Counted from the first letter of the stretch, positions 50,525 to 60,847 are shown. The stretch: DNA of 64,000 nucleotides from Pterois miles (GCA_947000775.1 CAMQGK010000058.1:2169501-2233500); one strand, 5' to 3'. Notes: generated from the sequence alone by a model not told the origin. Program-made: numbers and translations.

Positions 50525-52117
50525 ATGGCGCCACCGCTGCCTAGCAGTGGCTTTGAGGTGAGCAGGTTAAATCCTGCAGCTCTTCAGACCAAACCACACA
50601 TTTCAGCTGACAGACCCAACTTATTTTGTGTTGACTGTATTTTCAGCATTATAGACTTGGATTCAACAGGAACTTTCCAGAAATCAGACATGACAGATTT
50701 CAATGTGTGTCCCGCTCTTACAAAGCTGTTCCACTCCTTTTTTAATGGAATGACAGCAGAGCAGTGGGGGCTGCTGAAATCATGTAAACCTGATGAGACC
50801 ACCGCAACCTTGATGGCAGAGTTGCTTTTAAACATCATTGCAACCGTGACAAAAGTTTTCCTGCACTCTCTTGGGAGCGCTACTGTGTCTGAGGACAGTG
50901 TCAAAAACAAACTGGGCAGCACAATCTCTGACAGTTTGGCCAAAGCCCTGGGCGTTGACGTCTCCGTCCAATGTCCCAGCTCGGAGATCTTGACTAGTTT
51001 GATTTCTCAAGAGGTTTCAGACATTGTCCAAAGCGCCAGTCCCGAGGGCCAACCTACGCACCCCACTCCTCCCGGCAGACTTCAAAGATTGCTTCAGCAT
51101 GCCTACAAAATGTGCGCGGCATTCATCAGCAAGATGAAATCTGCGTTCACACCTCGACAACGCAAAAAGAGGTCAAGTCCGACGACCTCCGCGGATGCAG
51201 AGACCAGCGATGATGAGCGCTCTGTGGAGAATCCTTCATCAGACCTTGTGATTGAGATCAGAAAAACCAAAAGGATCACAGGGATCATCTGGACCTTGCT
51301 GGATCAGATCATGGGGCCTCTGTTGGATGACATACCAGACACTGAGTACGAGCAGATGCAGACGCAAAACTGGCGGGCGATCGAGGATGTGGCAGAGGAC
51401 ATCACTTGGGCCATTACTGAGTATACTGCTGGCCCAACTGCAGCGGAGCAGAAGACCAAGCAGTCTAAGAAAAGCCTAGGGAGCAAAATTAAGAGTCTTC
51501 TGGAGAAGCTCCTTGTGGCAAAGCACTTTGCCAAAGTGTGGATCTATCGTTTGGTGGCACAAATAAAGAGGAGATTCCACAAGGGCTCCGAGGCTCACAG
51601 CAAGGCGTCAGCGAGGAGTCTCACAAAGGAGATCGACAATCTGCTTAAAAAGCCAGAGATATGCAGTCTTCTTCTTGTTCCACACCCAGACATTGGTGGT
51701 GATCAGGTCTTGATGTTCACAAAGGCCTTGACTGATTTCCTGTACACACAGCTTCATGAGCCAGAGATCATCCCTGCTTCACCCAAACAGGCAGAGAAAC
51801 GTACTGACATGCTGGCTGACTTGAAGTCGAAAGTGCTTGCTTTCCTTTCACTGGCCAAATGGTGGCAGCGCTATCTCGCCAGCGACCTCGCTGACAAGAT
51901 GGGAGACGCTATATTGGGCACCGAGTCAGGTAGGAGGAAACCTTTGGCACGTCTTTCAATGCCTGACGCAGCATACGTGGAGGAGACATGCGATGACTCT
52001 GCTCAGAAAGCGCAAAACAAGTTCTGTGTGGAGGTTTTCTTGGAGCAGCTAGTTTTTACTAGAGCTCTCAGTGCCACCTCAGTAGTCAGTGTTGTCTATT
52101 GTGGAACGCACGGATAA
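50525..52117 (+). CDS. Uncharacterised intronless 530-aa protein; C-terminus LINE-derived
   Basis: This is the only long frame in the window that looks genuinely coding. The first ATG is at 50525 (context TTCCATGG, with G at +4); the open frame upstream to 50492 has only a TTG. I do not recognise the family and assign no function. The protein has no signal peptide and no membrane span. It is mostly predicted helical, with amphipathic segments at residues about 90-110, 150-175 and 320-350. A basic patch RQRKKRSS (about 211-218) is followed by an acidic/Ser stretch (to about 240), resembling a nuclear-targeting or linker region. Another Lys-rich part lies at 310-330. Residues 525-530 (YCGTHG), the TAA stop (52115-52117) and an overlapping AATAAA (52116-52121) lie inside the right LINE arm (from 52097), so the native C-terminus has probably been cut and replaced. 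It could be a live fish-specific gene, a recent retrocopy, or a truncated duplicate. Confidence 0.65.
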   Translation: MAPPLPSSGFEVSRLNPAALQTKPHISADRPNLFCVDCIFSIIDLDSTGTFQKSDMTDFNVCPALTKLFHSFFNGMTAEQWGLLKSCKPDETTATLMAELLLNIIATVTKVFLHSLGSATVSEDSVKNKLGSTISDSLAKALGVDVSVQCPSSEILTSLISQEVSDIVQSASPEGQPTHPTPPGRLQRLLQHAYKMCAAFISKMKSAFTPRQRKKRSSPTTSADAETSDDERSVENPSSDLVIEIRKTKRITGIIWTLLDQIMGPLLDDIPDTEYEQMQTQNWRAIEDVAEDITWAITEYTAGPTAAEQKTKQSKKSLGSKIKSLLEKLLVAKHFAKVWIYRLVAQIKRRFHKGSEAHSKASARSLTKEIDNLLKKPEICSLLLVPHPDIGGDQVLMFTKALTDFLYTQLHEPEIIPASPKQAEKRTDMLADLKSKVLAFLSLAKWWQRYLASDLADKMGDAILGTESGRRKPLARLSMPDAAYVEETCDDSAQKAQNKFCVEVFLEQLVFTRALSATSVVSVVYCGTHG

Positions 52118-53134
52118 TAAACATGTAACAACAATAATAACATCAAATAAATTTGAAAAATAAAAAATATGAATTCATTTCTGCTCATCTCTCTCATCAT
52201 TTGACATAAGAGCTGTAAGTATTCAACTCAGAATGACGTTCTGTTGAGTCAGTGAATTTCGAATTGTATAAAGCACAAAACAAAAAAACACCAAAAATGA
52301 TTTGTGCTAATTTGCAAAGATTTCCAAAACAGAAATCTGAACACTGGATAAAGCAGGTTCAACATTCTGGTTTCATGTTGTTGACATATTAGAGTCAAAG
52401 GTTTTTACAGAGGGAATGCTGATATCTCTTTTTTATCACTCCGTAAATCAGAAAATACTGTCAGCACTCATACAGATCCATTTTCACCATGTTTTTAGGA
52501 ATAAAATGTTGTGTAAATCAATGTATGAATGCTATACGAACAAACCCTGTAAAAACCTTCAGACGTGAATTTAGGAGAAATGTACAGAGTAGACGACCAA
52601 AATGCTGTCAACATTTAAAACAGAATTAAATCACATAAGAATTAAGACAAAATAACAAATAAAAACGTAAAAGACAATGAAGAACCAGCCTCTCAAACTG
52701 AGTTAAAAGCCAAAAAGAGGAAATGTGTCTTAAGATCAGATTTAAAAACAGGAAGTGAGTCGGCCCGTCTGATGTGGAGGGACAACTGATTCCAGCTTTG
52801 GGGCGGCAACAGAGAAGGATCACCTCTCAACTTCCTCTTTGACCTCGAGTGGCTGAAAGGTCTGCCGACCTGAGGGTACGAGAGGGAGCGTACGGTTCAA
52901 GGAGGTCAGACAGATCCTGGGGGGCGAGGCCATGCAGACCTTGAAAAACAAAAGAAGTTTAAAATCTGTTCTAGAATGAATCAGGAGCCAGTGAAGTGCT
53001 GCTAAAATTGAGGTAATGTGGTGACATTTTTGGAGCCTGTCAAGCTGCAGCGGTTTGCGCCAGCTGCAGCCCAGAGAGTGACGCCTGGCTTGTCCCAAAG
53101 TAAAGGGCATTGCAGTACGGTAATCTAAAGGAGT
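52097..53134 (-). mobile_element. LINE (L2-like), right inverted arm
   Basis: Minus-strand copy of the same LINE 3' end as 49345-50383, 1038 bp. The two 3' ends face each other across 1713 bp. This copy continues upstream on its own strand beyond the arm. Its 186-codon frame (53380-52820) is still open, which again points to a young insertion. In + orientation its first bases supply stop and polyadenylation signals (52116-52121, 52146-52151, 52159-52164) to the ORF above. Confidence 0.85.
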
Positions 53135-53425
53135 AGTTCTAAAAGTGTGGATTAAAACCTCAAAACAATGCCAAGACATAAATGATTTAACCTTGTCCGG
53201 TTGTCCGAGGTGGAAGAAGCTGGACTGGACCACTGATTTAACCTGTGCGTCCAGCTTGGGATCAGTGTCCAGCCTTACACCCAGGTTTGTTGCTGTCTGG
53301 GTCAGGTGTTGGCTCAAAGGACCTAGATCAACATTAAGTGATACCTGGACCAAACAACACCACCTCAGTTTTGTTATCATTCAGGTGCCACCCGTTCGTG
53401 GACATCCAACTGAAGAGATGGTGAA
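53135..53425 (-). mobile_element. 5' continuation of the right LINE copy
   Basis: Reads WMSTNGWHLNDNKTEVVLFG on the minus strand, the block just after the catalytic motif in non-LTR RTs, then runs into the shared arm. It is 5'-truncated around 53425, upstream of which no YxDD motif is present. The left copy lacks this part. Confidence 0.75.
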
Positions 53426-55391
53426 CTGTGAATGAACTGTATTTATCATAATAATTAGCTATTGTTAGGATGCTGCATTGTTCATGGGATGGAGACACCA
53501 GTGTCAAACTCAGCCATTCATCTGTTTTTTTCCAGACTAACTGGCAACCTGAGGACTGACGACACAGAGACACCACCTGATACCAATATCGTTATACTAC
53601 TGATTCACAAGCCTTGCTAGAAGTGGGAACCCAACGTCAGATATCTTCAACAAATATAAACAATACATTCATTTTGGACCTGTCATAATTATTCAGTCAT
53701 GGTCATTTTTGAAAGGAAAAGCCATACATTTATTCAGCATCTTTCTACAAGCTCTGTGGTATGTATGAATGTATTTTTTTAAATCATTCATATACATAAA
53801 AATATTATCAATATAACCTTAAACTTTTGTTGAGTTTGTGTTTTAAAAACAGTGTAAAAAGTCAATTTATAATCTGCAATTCCACTCCCACACACAGTAC
53901 AATATTATTACCGCAACTATATATATATATAAAAAGGCACTAAAAAAGAAGTTTAGTTCAAATGAAATTATATTTTGAACAAGCACACAACATATCAGTA
54001 TCACATATAAATACAGTAGTTTGTGGTCTTAACATTAGACAACCATTTCTCAATAGCACAGGTCACACAATATGGCAATGTGGCACTATGCATGTTTTTT
54101 TTCATACATACATTAGAAAACTGTTGGTCATCTGTAACAAATCAGCTCATCAATAAAAATGACAAAAATGCATCAGTTCAGTATGCATTCATCAAAATAA
54201 AGAGAGACAACTCTGCAATTGAAAATGCAAGTTTGATCTTCATTTGTGTTTATGGTGTTGACCTTTAAGAAAACAGGAATTTACATGTTTGTTCTAATCA
54301 AAACAAACTTCAGACTTATCCTGAGTGTCAAGCAAACTGTCTGGAGGTAGCTGCATGGTGTAAAAGAACAAGACGCAAACACACCCAAAATCTATACACC
54401 AAACAGCCACGTCAACTCCTCTCAACCCAGACTTGTTTGCATGCCTGGAGTTGTTGACCTACAACAACTTGTGCAGCTCAGTGATCTCATATACTGTATG
54501 CTTGTCCCCATTTGTTCTATATATATTTTTCAAGGATATAATTTTCTCACCCCCATTCATTATCCTGTGTACAAAGCTGTCACTGAGCTCTTAGTGAGCA
54601 CAACACCAGACTTATTTGAGTGAGATATGGTCAAAGACAGAGATCATCAGTAGGTTAGATTGAGCTCTGTATTCGGTTAGATTTGGTCATTTTCATGCCA
54701 TAAACGTCCAAAAAAGTGTAACTTCTCTTAGAAGTCTGACTTTCAGTCTTGTTGGAGAATTTAGGCTGAAGCACATCAGAAGAATAGCCAATAATATAAT
54801 GAAACTAATCACATACTCACACATACTAATTATCGTGATGCTGCATATCGATTACTTACATAATTAACATGTAATCAGTCAAACTGCATCATATCCATCA
54901 TACCACAAGGCCAATATCTGCCTCATATATCAGCTGACCCCTGGTTTGTCAAATTTGGATCCATTTTGAGTTACACAAAAAAATAAACAACAAAATAAAA
55001 AAAAACATTTCTCAGTATCTCATTCCATTCTAATGGTCAAAACCCTGCTGTTTATAGATACCTGTTGATTAACTGTTTACTACGGCAACGTTCAGGAGCA
55101 TTATGACAGCCATAGATCCTAAATTACATTTTGATTTTGGTGTCCAAAGTTCCATTTGGGGATCAAACAAAGACACAATGCGCTCCAACAGGTGGAGATA
55201 CCACCTGTATATAATAGCTATAACAGTGGATCAGAGGATCAATAGATAGCTATTGTCTCAGTAATGAGAGCAGACACTTAATTATAGCATCTAAAACAGA
55301 AAAGACGAGGGGATGAATAAAGCTTGTGTCTATTGAAGAAGCCGACTTGGATCTCAAGTGCGTGCAAAGTACAAAACAGAAAAGAAAGTGT
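53426..55391. other. AT-rich non-coding
   Basis: No gene. No continuation of the 530-aa frame was found downstream of the LINE. A short (TA)n lies at about 53918-53931. Confidence 0.4.
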
Positions 55392-55403
55392 CAGTGAGAA
55401 AGG

Positions 55404-55780
55404 TCCATCCATCCATCCATCGTCAACCGCTTATCCCGTTAGGGGTTGCGGGGGGGCTGGAGCCGATCCCAGCTGGCATTGGGCGAAGGCTGGGTACACC
55501 CTGGACAGGTCGCCAGTCCATCGCAGGGCACATAGAGACAGACAACATATAGACAGACAACCATTCACGCTCACATCCACACCTACGGGCAATTTAGAGT
55601 AATCAATTAACCTAAACAACATGTCTTTGGATGGTGGGAGGAAGCCGGAGTACCCGGAGAAAACCCACGCTTACACGGGGAGAACATGCAAACTCCACAC
55701 AGAAGAGCCGCAAGCTGGAATCGAACCTGCGACCCTCTTGCTGTGAGGCGACAGCGCTAACCACTACACCACCGTGCAGC
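55404..55780 (-). mobile_element. SINE family S2, full-length, 12-bp target duplication
   Basis: Flanked by CAGTGAGAAAGG on both sides (55392-55403 and 55781-55792). On its own strand it starts with 'gctgcacggtggtgtagtgg', a tRNA-like head with a B-box 'ggttcgattcc', then 'gagtttgcatgttctccccg', 'actccggcttcctcccacc', 'cgacctgtccagggtg', and ends in (ATGG)n. Variable-length target duplications and a tandem tail fit LINE-driven retroposition; the (ATGG)n tail resembles the (GATG)n tail of Rex3/RTE LINEs, which may be its partner. Confidence 0.85.
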
Positions 55781-55792
55781 CAGTGAGAAAGG

Positions 55793-56314
55793 TGTTATGT
55801 TATTGTGACACAAAACTCTGTTGATGAATACAATTATCATTTTCATGCTCTAAAAAGTTATAAATACTCCCAGTTCCCTAAAAAAGTCTTCAGAATGGAC
55901 CCTACATCTTTTGAAGATTTTGTCTCAAGTAAATGTAAAGTATAAAACAGGGGGGTTGTGACAGCCAGTCTCTGTCAAGGTACACCAACTGTTATCTGCC
56001 AGCTAGTCGTCACCATGTTCAGAGCCATTTGGAGGCAATAAATTCGCTCTGGAGTTTGAGTTTAGCACCTTTAAAGCGATTTGCCATGACAGCTCCAGAA
56101 CATATTTAAGGGTTTTGAATAAAACACCATAGGCCTATGCAATGAGACAAATGTCAATTATATAATGAAAATGCCACTGTGTTGGCCCTGAGGATCACAT
56201 CAGCATTAAATGACACTTCTTTAATTATAAACCACACACTAAAAAGAAAACCTTTTGCTCCACCTACCATCACAATTTTGTCTCCGTACATGGGAGGCAG
56301 AGACTACAGTAGAC
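55793..56314. other. Non-coding
   Basis: No repeat or gene recognised. Confidence 0.4.
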
Positions 56315-56349
56315 CACGTGGCCTTTGGGTCTCCACATAAACTATAAAA
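56315..56349 (+). promoter_or_regulatory. Candidate promoter: E-box and TATA box
   Basis: A palindromic CCACGTGG E-box (core CACGTG 56315-56320) is followed by TATAAAA at 56343-56349, about 260 bp upstream of the signal-peptide ATG at 56608. Spacing allows a 5' leader of about 230 bases. Two motifs alone are weak evidence. Confidence 0.35.
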
Positions 56350-56607
56350 CCATGCAGCTGTATTCCATAGTGGTTACAGCCTACACAGTAAAATGGAGAA
56401 TCCAGGATCAGGATGCTGCTGCTAGAAGATAATTACTGGCCCTTACCCAGTCCTATGGGCTGTGAAAACGGTAGCAATGAGACTGCCATTGTGTGGTGGT
56501 GTAACAGTTATAGGCCGGGCCTACCTGGATGAACTCCATCAGTGTGGAGACATCATAGTTACAGCTGCAATCAGAGGAAGCCTGTTGTGAGAAGACTTTA
56601 GGTCAGG

Positions 56608-56804
56608 ATGAAGTTTGTGGCTTACTTCATCCTCCTCATCTCTGCAGTTCATACTGGCCTGCTGAGAAAATGAGTTGTCTGCAGGTTTGTGATATCACTC
56701 AGTGCCCTGCCCCACCGCCGGAGTGCTGCTACGGCCAGGTGAGGGACGGATGTGGCTGCTTCTACGACCAGGTGAAGGAAGGACGTGGCTGCTTCTACGG
56801 CTAG
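56608..56804 (+). pseudogene. Broken IGFBP-domain secreted protein exon
   Basis: ATG at 56608 encodes a signal-peptide-like MKFVAYFILLISAVHTG and then stops (TGA 56671-56673). In the +2-shifted frame, from ATG 56670, the sequence reads SCLQVCDITQCPAPPPECC, then YGQVRDGCGCF. This is the cysteine spacing of the N-terminal IGFBP domain (C-x-C...C-P-x-P-x-x-C...D-x-CGCC), as in single-IGFBP-domain or IGFBP7/HTRA1-type secreted proteins. A frameshift separates the two halves. The conserved second Cys of GCGCC reads Phe, and the next unit ends at TAG 56802-56804. From 56724 the exon passes directly into the tandem array. I infer a disabled gene copy; the remaining exons were not found. Confidence 0.5.
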
Positions 56805-58179
56805 GTGAAGGAAGGATGTGGCTGCTTCTACGGCCAGGTGAAGGAAGGATGTGGCTGCTTCTACGACCAGGTGAAGGAAGGATGTGGCTGCTGCTACGGC
56901 CAGGTGAGGGACGGATGTGGCTGCTTCTACGACCAGGTGAAGGAAGGATGTGGCTGATGCTACGGCCAGGTGAAGGACGGATGTGGCTGATGCTACGGCC
57001 AGGTGAAGGAAGGATGTGGCTGCAGCTACGACCAGGTGAAGGAAGGATGTGGCTGCAGCTACGACCAGGTGAAGGAAGGATGTGGCTGATGCTACGGCCA
57101 GGTGAAGGAAGGATGTGGCTAATGCTACGGCCAGGTGAAGGAAGGATGTGGCTGCAGCTACGACCAGGTGAAGGAAGGATGTGGCTGATGCTACGGCCAG
57201 GTGAAGGAAGGATGTGGCTAATGCTACGGCCAGGTGAAGGAAGGATGTGGCTGATGCTACGGCCAGGTGAAGGACGGATGTGGCTGATGCTACGGCCAGG
57301 TGAAGGAAGGATGTGGCTGCAGCTACGACCAGGTGAAGGAAGGATGTGGCTGATGCTACGGCCAGGTGAAGGACGGATGTGGCTGATGCTACGGCCAGGT
57401 GAAGGAAGGATGTGGCTGCAGCTACGACCAGGTGAAGGAAGGATGTGGCTGATGCTACGGCCAGGTGAAGGACGGATGTGGCCGATGGTACAACCAGATG
57501 AAAGACGGATGTGGCCGATGGTACAACCAGATGAAGGACGGATGTGGCCGATGGTACAGCCAGGTGAAGGACGGATGTGGCCGATGGTACGGCCAGGTGA
57601 AGAATGGATGTGGCCGATGGTACAACCAGATGAAGAACGGATATGGCCGATGGTACGACCAGATGAAGGACGGATGTGGCCGATGGTACGGCCAGGTGAA
57701 GGACAGATGTGGCCGATGGTACAACCAGATGAAGGACAGATGTGGCCGATGGTACGGCCAGGTGAAGGACGGATGTGGCCGATGGTACAACCAGATGAAG
57801 AATGGATGTGGCCGATGGTACAACCAGATGAAGGACGGATATGGCTGATGGTACGACCAGATGAAGGACGGATATGGCCGATGGTACAACCAGATGAGGG
57901 ACGGATATGGCCGATGGTACAACCAGATGAAGAACGGATATGGCCGATGGTACAACCAGATGAAGGACGGATATGGCTGATGGTACGACCAGATGAAGGA
58001 CGGATGTGGCCGATGGTACAACCAGATGAAGGACGGATATGGCTGATGGTACAACCAGATGAAGAATGGATGTGGCCGATGGTACAACCAGATGAAGGAC
58101 GGATATGGCTGATGGTACAACCAGATGAAGGACGGATATGGCTGATGGTACGACCAGATGAAGGACGGATGTGGCCGAT
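56724..58179 (+). repeat. 33-bp minisatellite, 44 units, derived from an IGFBP exon
   Basis: Forty-four near-identical 33-bp units. Units 1-23 are type A (gatgtggctgatgctacgg, ccaggtgaaggaag); units 24-44 are type B (gatgtggccgatggtacaa, ccagatgaaggacg), changing near 57480. Type A shows higher-order runs of gctgcagctacgacc/gctgatgctacggcc units. In the exon's frame the unit is CYGQVKDGCGC, i.e. part of the IGFBP core including GCGCC. The unit's 11-codon length keeps several frames open on both strands: a 534-aa + frame (56702-58306) of WLMLRPGEGRM repeats and a 544-aa minus frame (58283-56649) of SVLHLVVPSAT repeats. These are unlikely to be real proteins. Confidence 0.95.
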
Positions 58180-58418
58180 GCAAGGAGACTTAAAAAAAAT
58201 TCTGAAATATCAAAATTCACCACAAAAAGCACACCCTGACCAAAAATCATACCATATGCATCAGCACAGCCAAATTTATCCACAAAGTAAAACTCCAGGA
58301 GTCTAAAAAAGTACCTAGGGGTGGAGAAGGGTTAAGATGACATTAACAGTACAATACAGTAAAATACTAGGCCGATATTTTATTGGCAAACTTTATGGCC
58401 AATATAATTAAATTGAAT
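58180..58418. other. Non-coding flank of the minisatellite
   Basis: AT-rich, no feature. Confidence 0.4.
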
Positions 58419-58430
58419 GTTGTTACTAGT

Positions 58431-58783
58431 GGGCTGCACGGTGGGTCGGCAAGAGGGTCGCAGGTTCGATTCCTGCTTGCGGCTCTTCTGTGTGGAGCAT
58501 GTTTGCATGTTCTCCCTGTGTCAGCGTGGGTTTTCTCCGGGTACTCCGGCTTCCTCCCACCGTCCAAAGACATGCTGTTTAGGTTGATTGATGACTCTAA
58601 ATTGCCCGTAGGTGTGGATGTGAGTGTGAATGGTTGTCTGTCTCTATGTGCCCTGCGATGGACTGGCGACCTGTCCAGGTGAACCCGCCTTCGCCCGATG
58701 CCAGCTGGGATCGGCTCCAGCCCCCCCGCGACCCCTAACAGGATAAGCGGTTGACGATGGATGGATGGATGGATGGATGGATG
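58431..58783 (+). mobile_element. SINE family S2 with 12-bp target duplication
   Basis: Flanked by GTTGTTACTAGT (58419-58430 and 58784-58795). It starts GGGCTGCACGGTGG but lacks about 30 bp covering the A-box-like part ('tgtagtggttagcgctgtcg' in the copy at 55404). The B-box GGTTCGATTCC is kept. It ends in (ATGG)n. Frames across it are shadows. Confidence 0.85.
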
Positions 58784-58808
58784 GTTGTTACTAGTACTTC
58801 TGCTTCTG

Positions 58809-59152
58809 GGGGGGCGGCAATAGCTCAGTCTGTAGCTCAGTCTGTAGGGAGTTGGCTTGGGAACTGGAGGGTCACCGGTTCAAGTCCCGACATGGACCAA
58901 AAAACTGAGTGTGAACTGGTAGCTGGAGAGGTGCCAGTTTACCTCTTGGGCACTGCCGAGGTGCCCCTGAGCAAGGCACCAAACCCCCAACTGCTCGGGG
59001 CGCTTGTCTGGAGCAGCCCCCTCACTCTGACATCTCTCCATTAATGCATGTGTGTGTGTTTCAGGTCTGCATGTACCATGTATAAGTGAAAAAAAACCAA
59101 CACAGTGTAAATTGAATTTCCCCACTGTGAGATCTTCTTCTTCTTCTTCTTC
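58809..59152 (+). mobile_element. tRNA-derived SINE family S1, copy 2
   Basis: Same head-body-tail order as 6570-6904. The A-box segment TAGCTCAGTCTG is tandemly duplicated (58821-58832, 58833-58844). B-box GGTTCAAGTCCC follows. It ends in (TTC)n. Inserted 13 bases from the S2 copy's target duplication. Confidence 0.85.
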
Positions 59153-59828
59153 TACTACTAAAAATAATGGTGATGTTGACATAAAAGTCAGTTTGGTTAG
59201 TAGTCAGTAGTGTAATGTCTTGTGTGAGAAATAAACTCAGCCATTTCAGCCTGGGAGAGACTACACCTTTTAACAGAAAGAGTGTTTGAAAGACATGGAG
59301 CAGGAAAGAGGCTAACTTGCATTATGACATTATTATATATTTTTTTAAATCTGTCTTATCCCCTCTGCTGAAGCTCCTCTCTGACCCAGCAGACTCTCTG
59401 TACTCCAGAAACACTGTGAACAATCAAATTTGTTTTGGTTTTGTGGTACTTGAAAAAAGCTACTCATCATCACTTGTGCTCTTTAATTTGACTTGAGGAG
59501 CTCCATTCTCCATTCTGAAGACTGTGCAGACTCATTTTGGATGAAAAGGACATATATCTGTAAAATGTCTTCCCAGAAAGCTTGATATAGTGTGCCTCCA
59601 ATGTTCTGCATATTCATGCTCAGCAGACCAACATGACAAAATGATGGTGCTTTATCCCGAGGGAATCCCAGCACCACACTGCTGTGTAAATATATCTCCT
59701 TCATTCTCTCATCCCGTTCTATCCATTTTCAGTTTGTTATCATAGCCATCCAGCTCCCACTGCTCTCCTATGTATGCATCAACTCACAGACATATAAGAG
59801 GTAGAGGCGCCTGAAACCTGCAGAAAGG
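59153..59828. other. Non-coding
   Basis: No feature identified. Confidence 0.4.
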
Positions 59829-60415
59829 TAGAACGTTTTTAGTATCACTGGGCAAAAATTCCATAATACCCTTTCAGCATTTTGTAATTCAAGTGTCCTG
59901 AGAGAAAACTGAACACCTGAACCTCCTCATGGCTCTCAATCTAGCCCGTGAAAGGAGATTTTGGCCAATCATAGACCACTTCAGAGAACGTTCCTATTGG
60001 CTCTGCTGTGGCTGGTGGGTGGTGCTTTGTTATTTCCTCAACTGATCGCAACATGGCTGCCAGGTCACAAAATTTCTCATTTTACAGCTAAACAGTAACT
60101 ACAAGATGTTTGTGAGAACATGTGAGGAGAGAAATAGTCATTACAGTAACAGAATATTGATTCATATGTGATCAGCGCTGCCTAGTTTGACTATTGATCA
60201 GAGATCACAGTGACTGACAGCTGATCAGAGACGGCAGACTCCAGATCAGCTCCGACTGGTTGTTTTTCTCCAGTCTGTGAATCAGAGGACACACAGTAAC
60301 ATGACTTTTTTTCAGATTACATGCACTACCATCAGGATATAGCAACCATTTTATAAAAATAACTTTTTTTTTAATCATATTTGCACCATTTCTACCCACT
60401 GCAGCTTTAATATTA
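59829..60415 (+). repeat. Dispersed repeat family R2, longer copy
   Basis: Contains 'tttacagctaaacagtaact', 'gaggagagaaatagtcatta', 'gatcagcgctgcctagtttg', 'gacggcagactcc', 'tcaggatatagc' and 'cccactgcagcttta' in the same order as the partial copy at 41229-41408. Non-coding; family not named. The minus frame at 60205-60399 is incidental. Confidence 0.65.
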
Positions 60416-60847
60416 CTTTATTACTGACATACCTGGAGAGTGGTGAGCCCAGTCTCTCCAGCCACTACTTAACACTGCACCCATCTCTATTGCCAACGTT
60501 CAGTGTCAGTGCAGGAACTACTGTGCACTGTATGTATCAATGAAAATATTAGTGACGTCTGGCTATCACCATCATTTTATTGTGTCAACGGCACAACTGC
60601 CTGCGTGGAGTGGGAGGTTGGGGGTTGGGTGGTGTTAAAGACAGCAAGTCCAAAAATATTGTATATGGCTGCTTTTATAACATAAAAATATGAAGATGTA
60701 CATTGTCATTGTGTAATTACAGTTACTATTTAAATAATAATTCCATTTTACAGTCATGTAAATCAAATCAAAACCAGCTGTCAGTTGACGATCATGTTGG
60801 TCAACACTAACAATTATTTGCTAAACCCCCAGACTGTAAATCCTTAT

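Noticed and set aside
50584..51534. Minus-strand and alternative-frame ORFs inside the 530-aa gene
   Set aside because: Shadows of the plus-strand frame with no independent coding signal.
49345..53134. Long terminal inverted repeats of a DNA transposon or foldback element
   Set aside because: The arms encode a LINE reverse-transcriptase C-terminus and differ in 5' truncation, so LINE insertions explain them better. The option is not fully excluded.
56702..58306. 534-aa and 544-aa overlapping ORFs on opposite strands as real repetitive proteins
   Set aside because: Both are explained by a 33-bp stop-free tandem unit. Neither has a start context, signal or non-repeat domain.
58809..58900. A functional tRNA gene (A- and B-box present)
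   Set aside because: It is attached to a SINE body and tail, has a second copy in the window with the same structure, and the A-box is duplicated.
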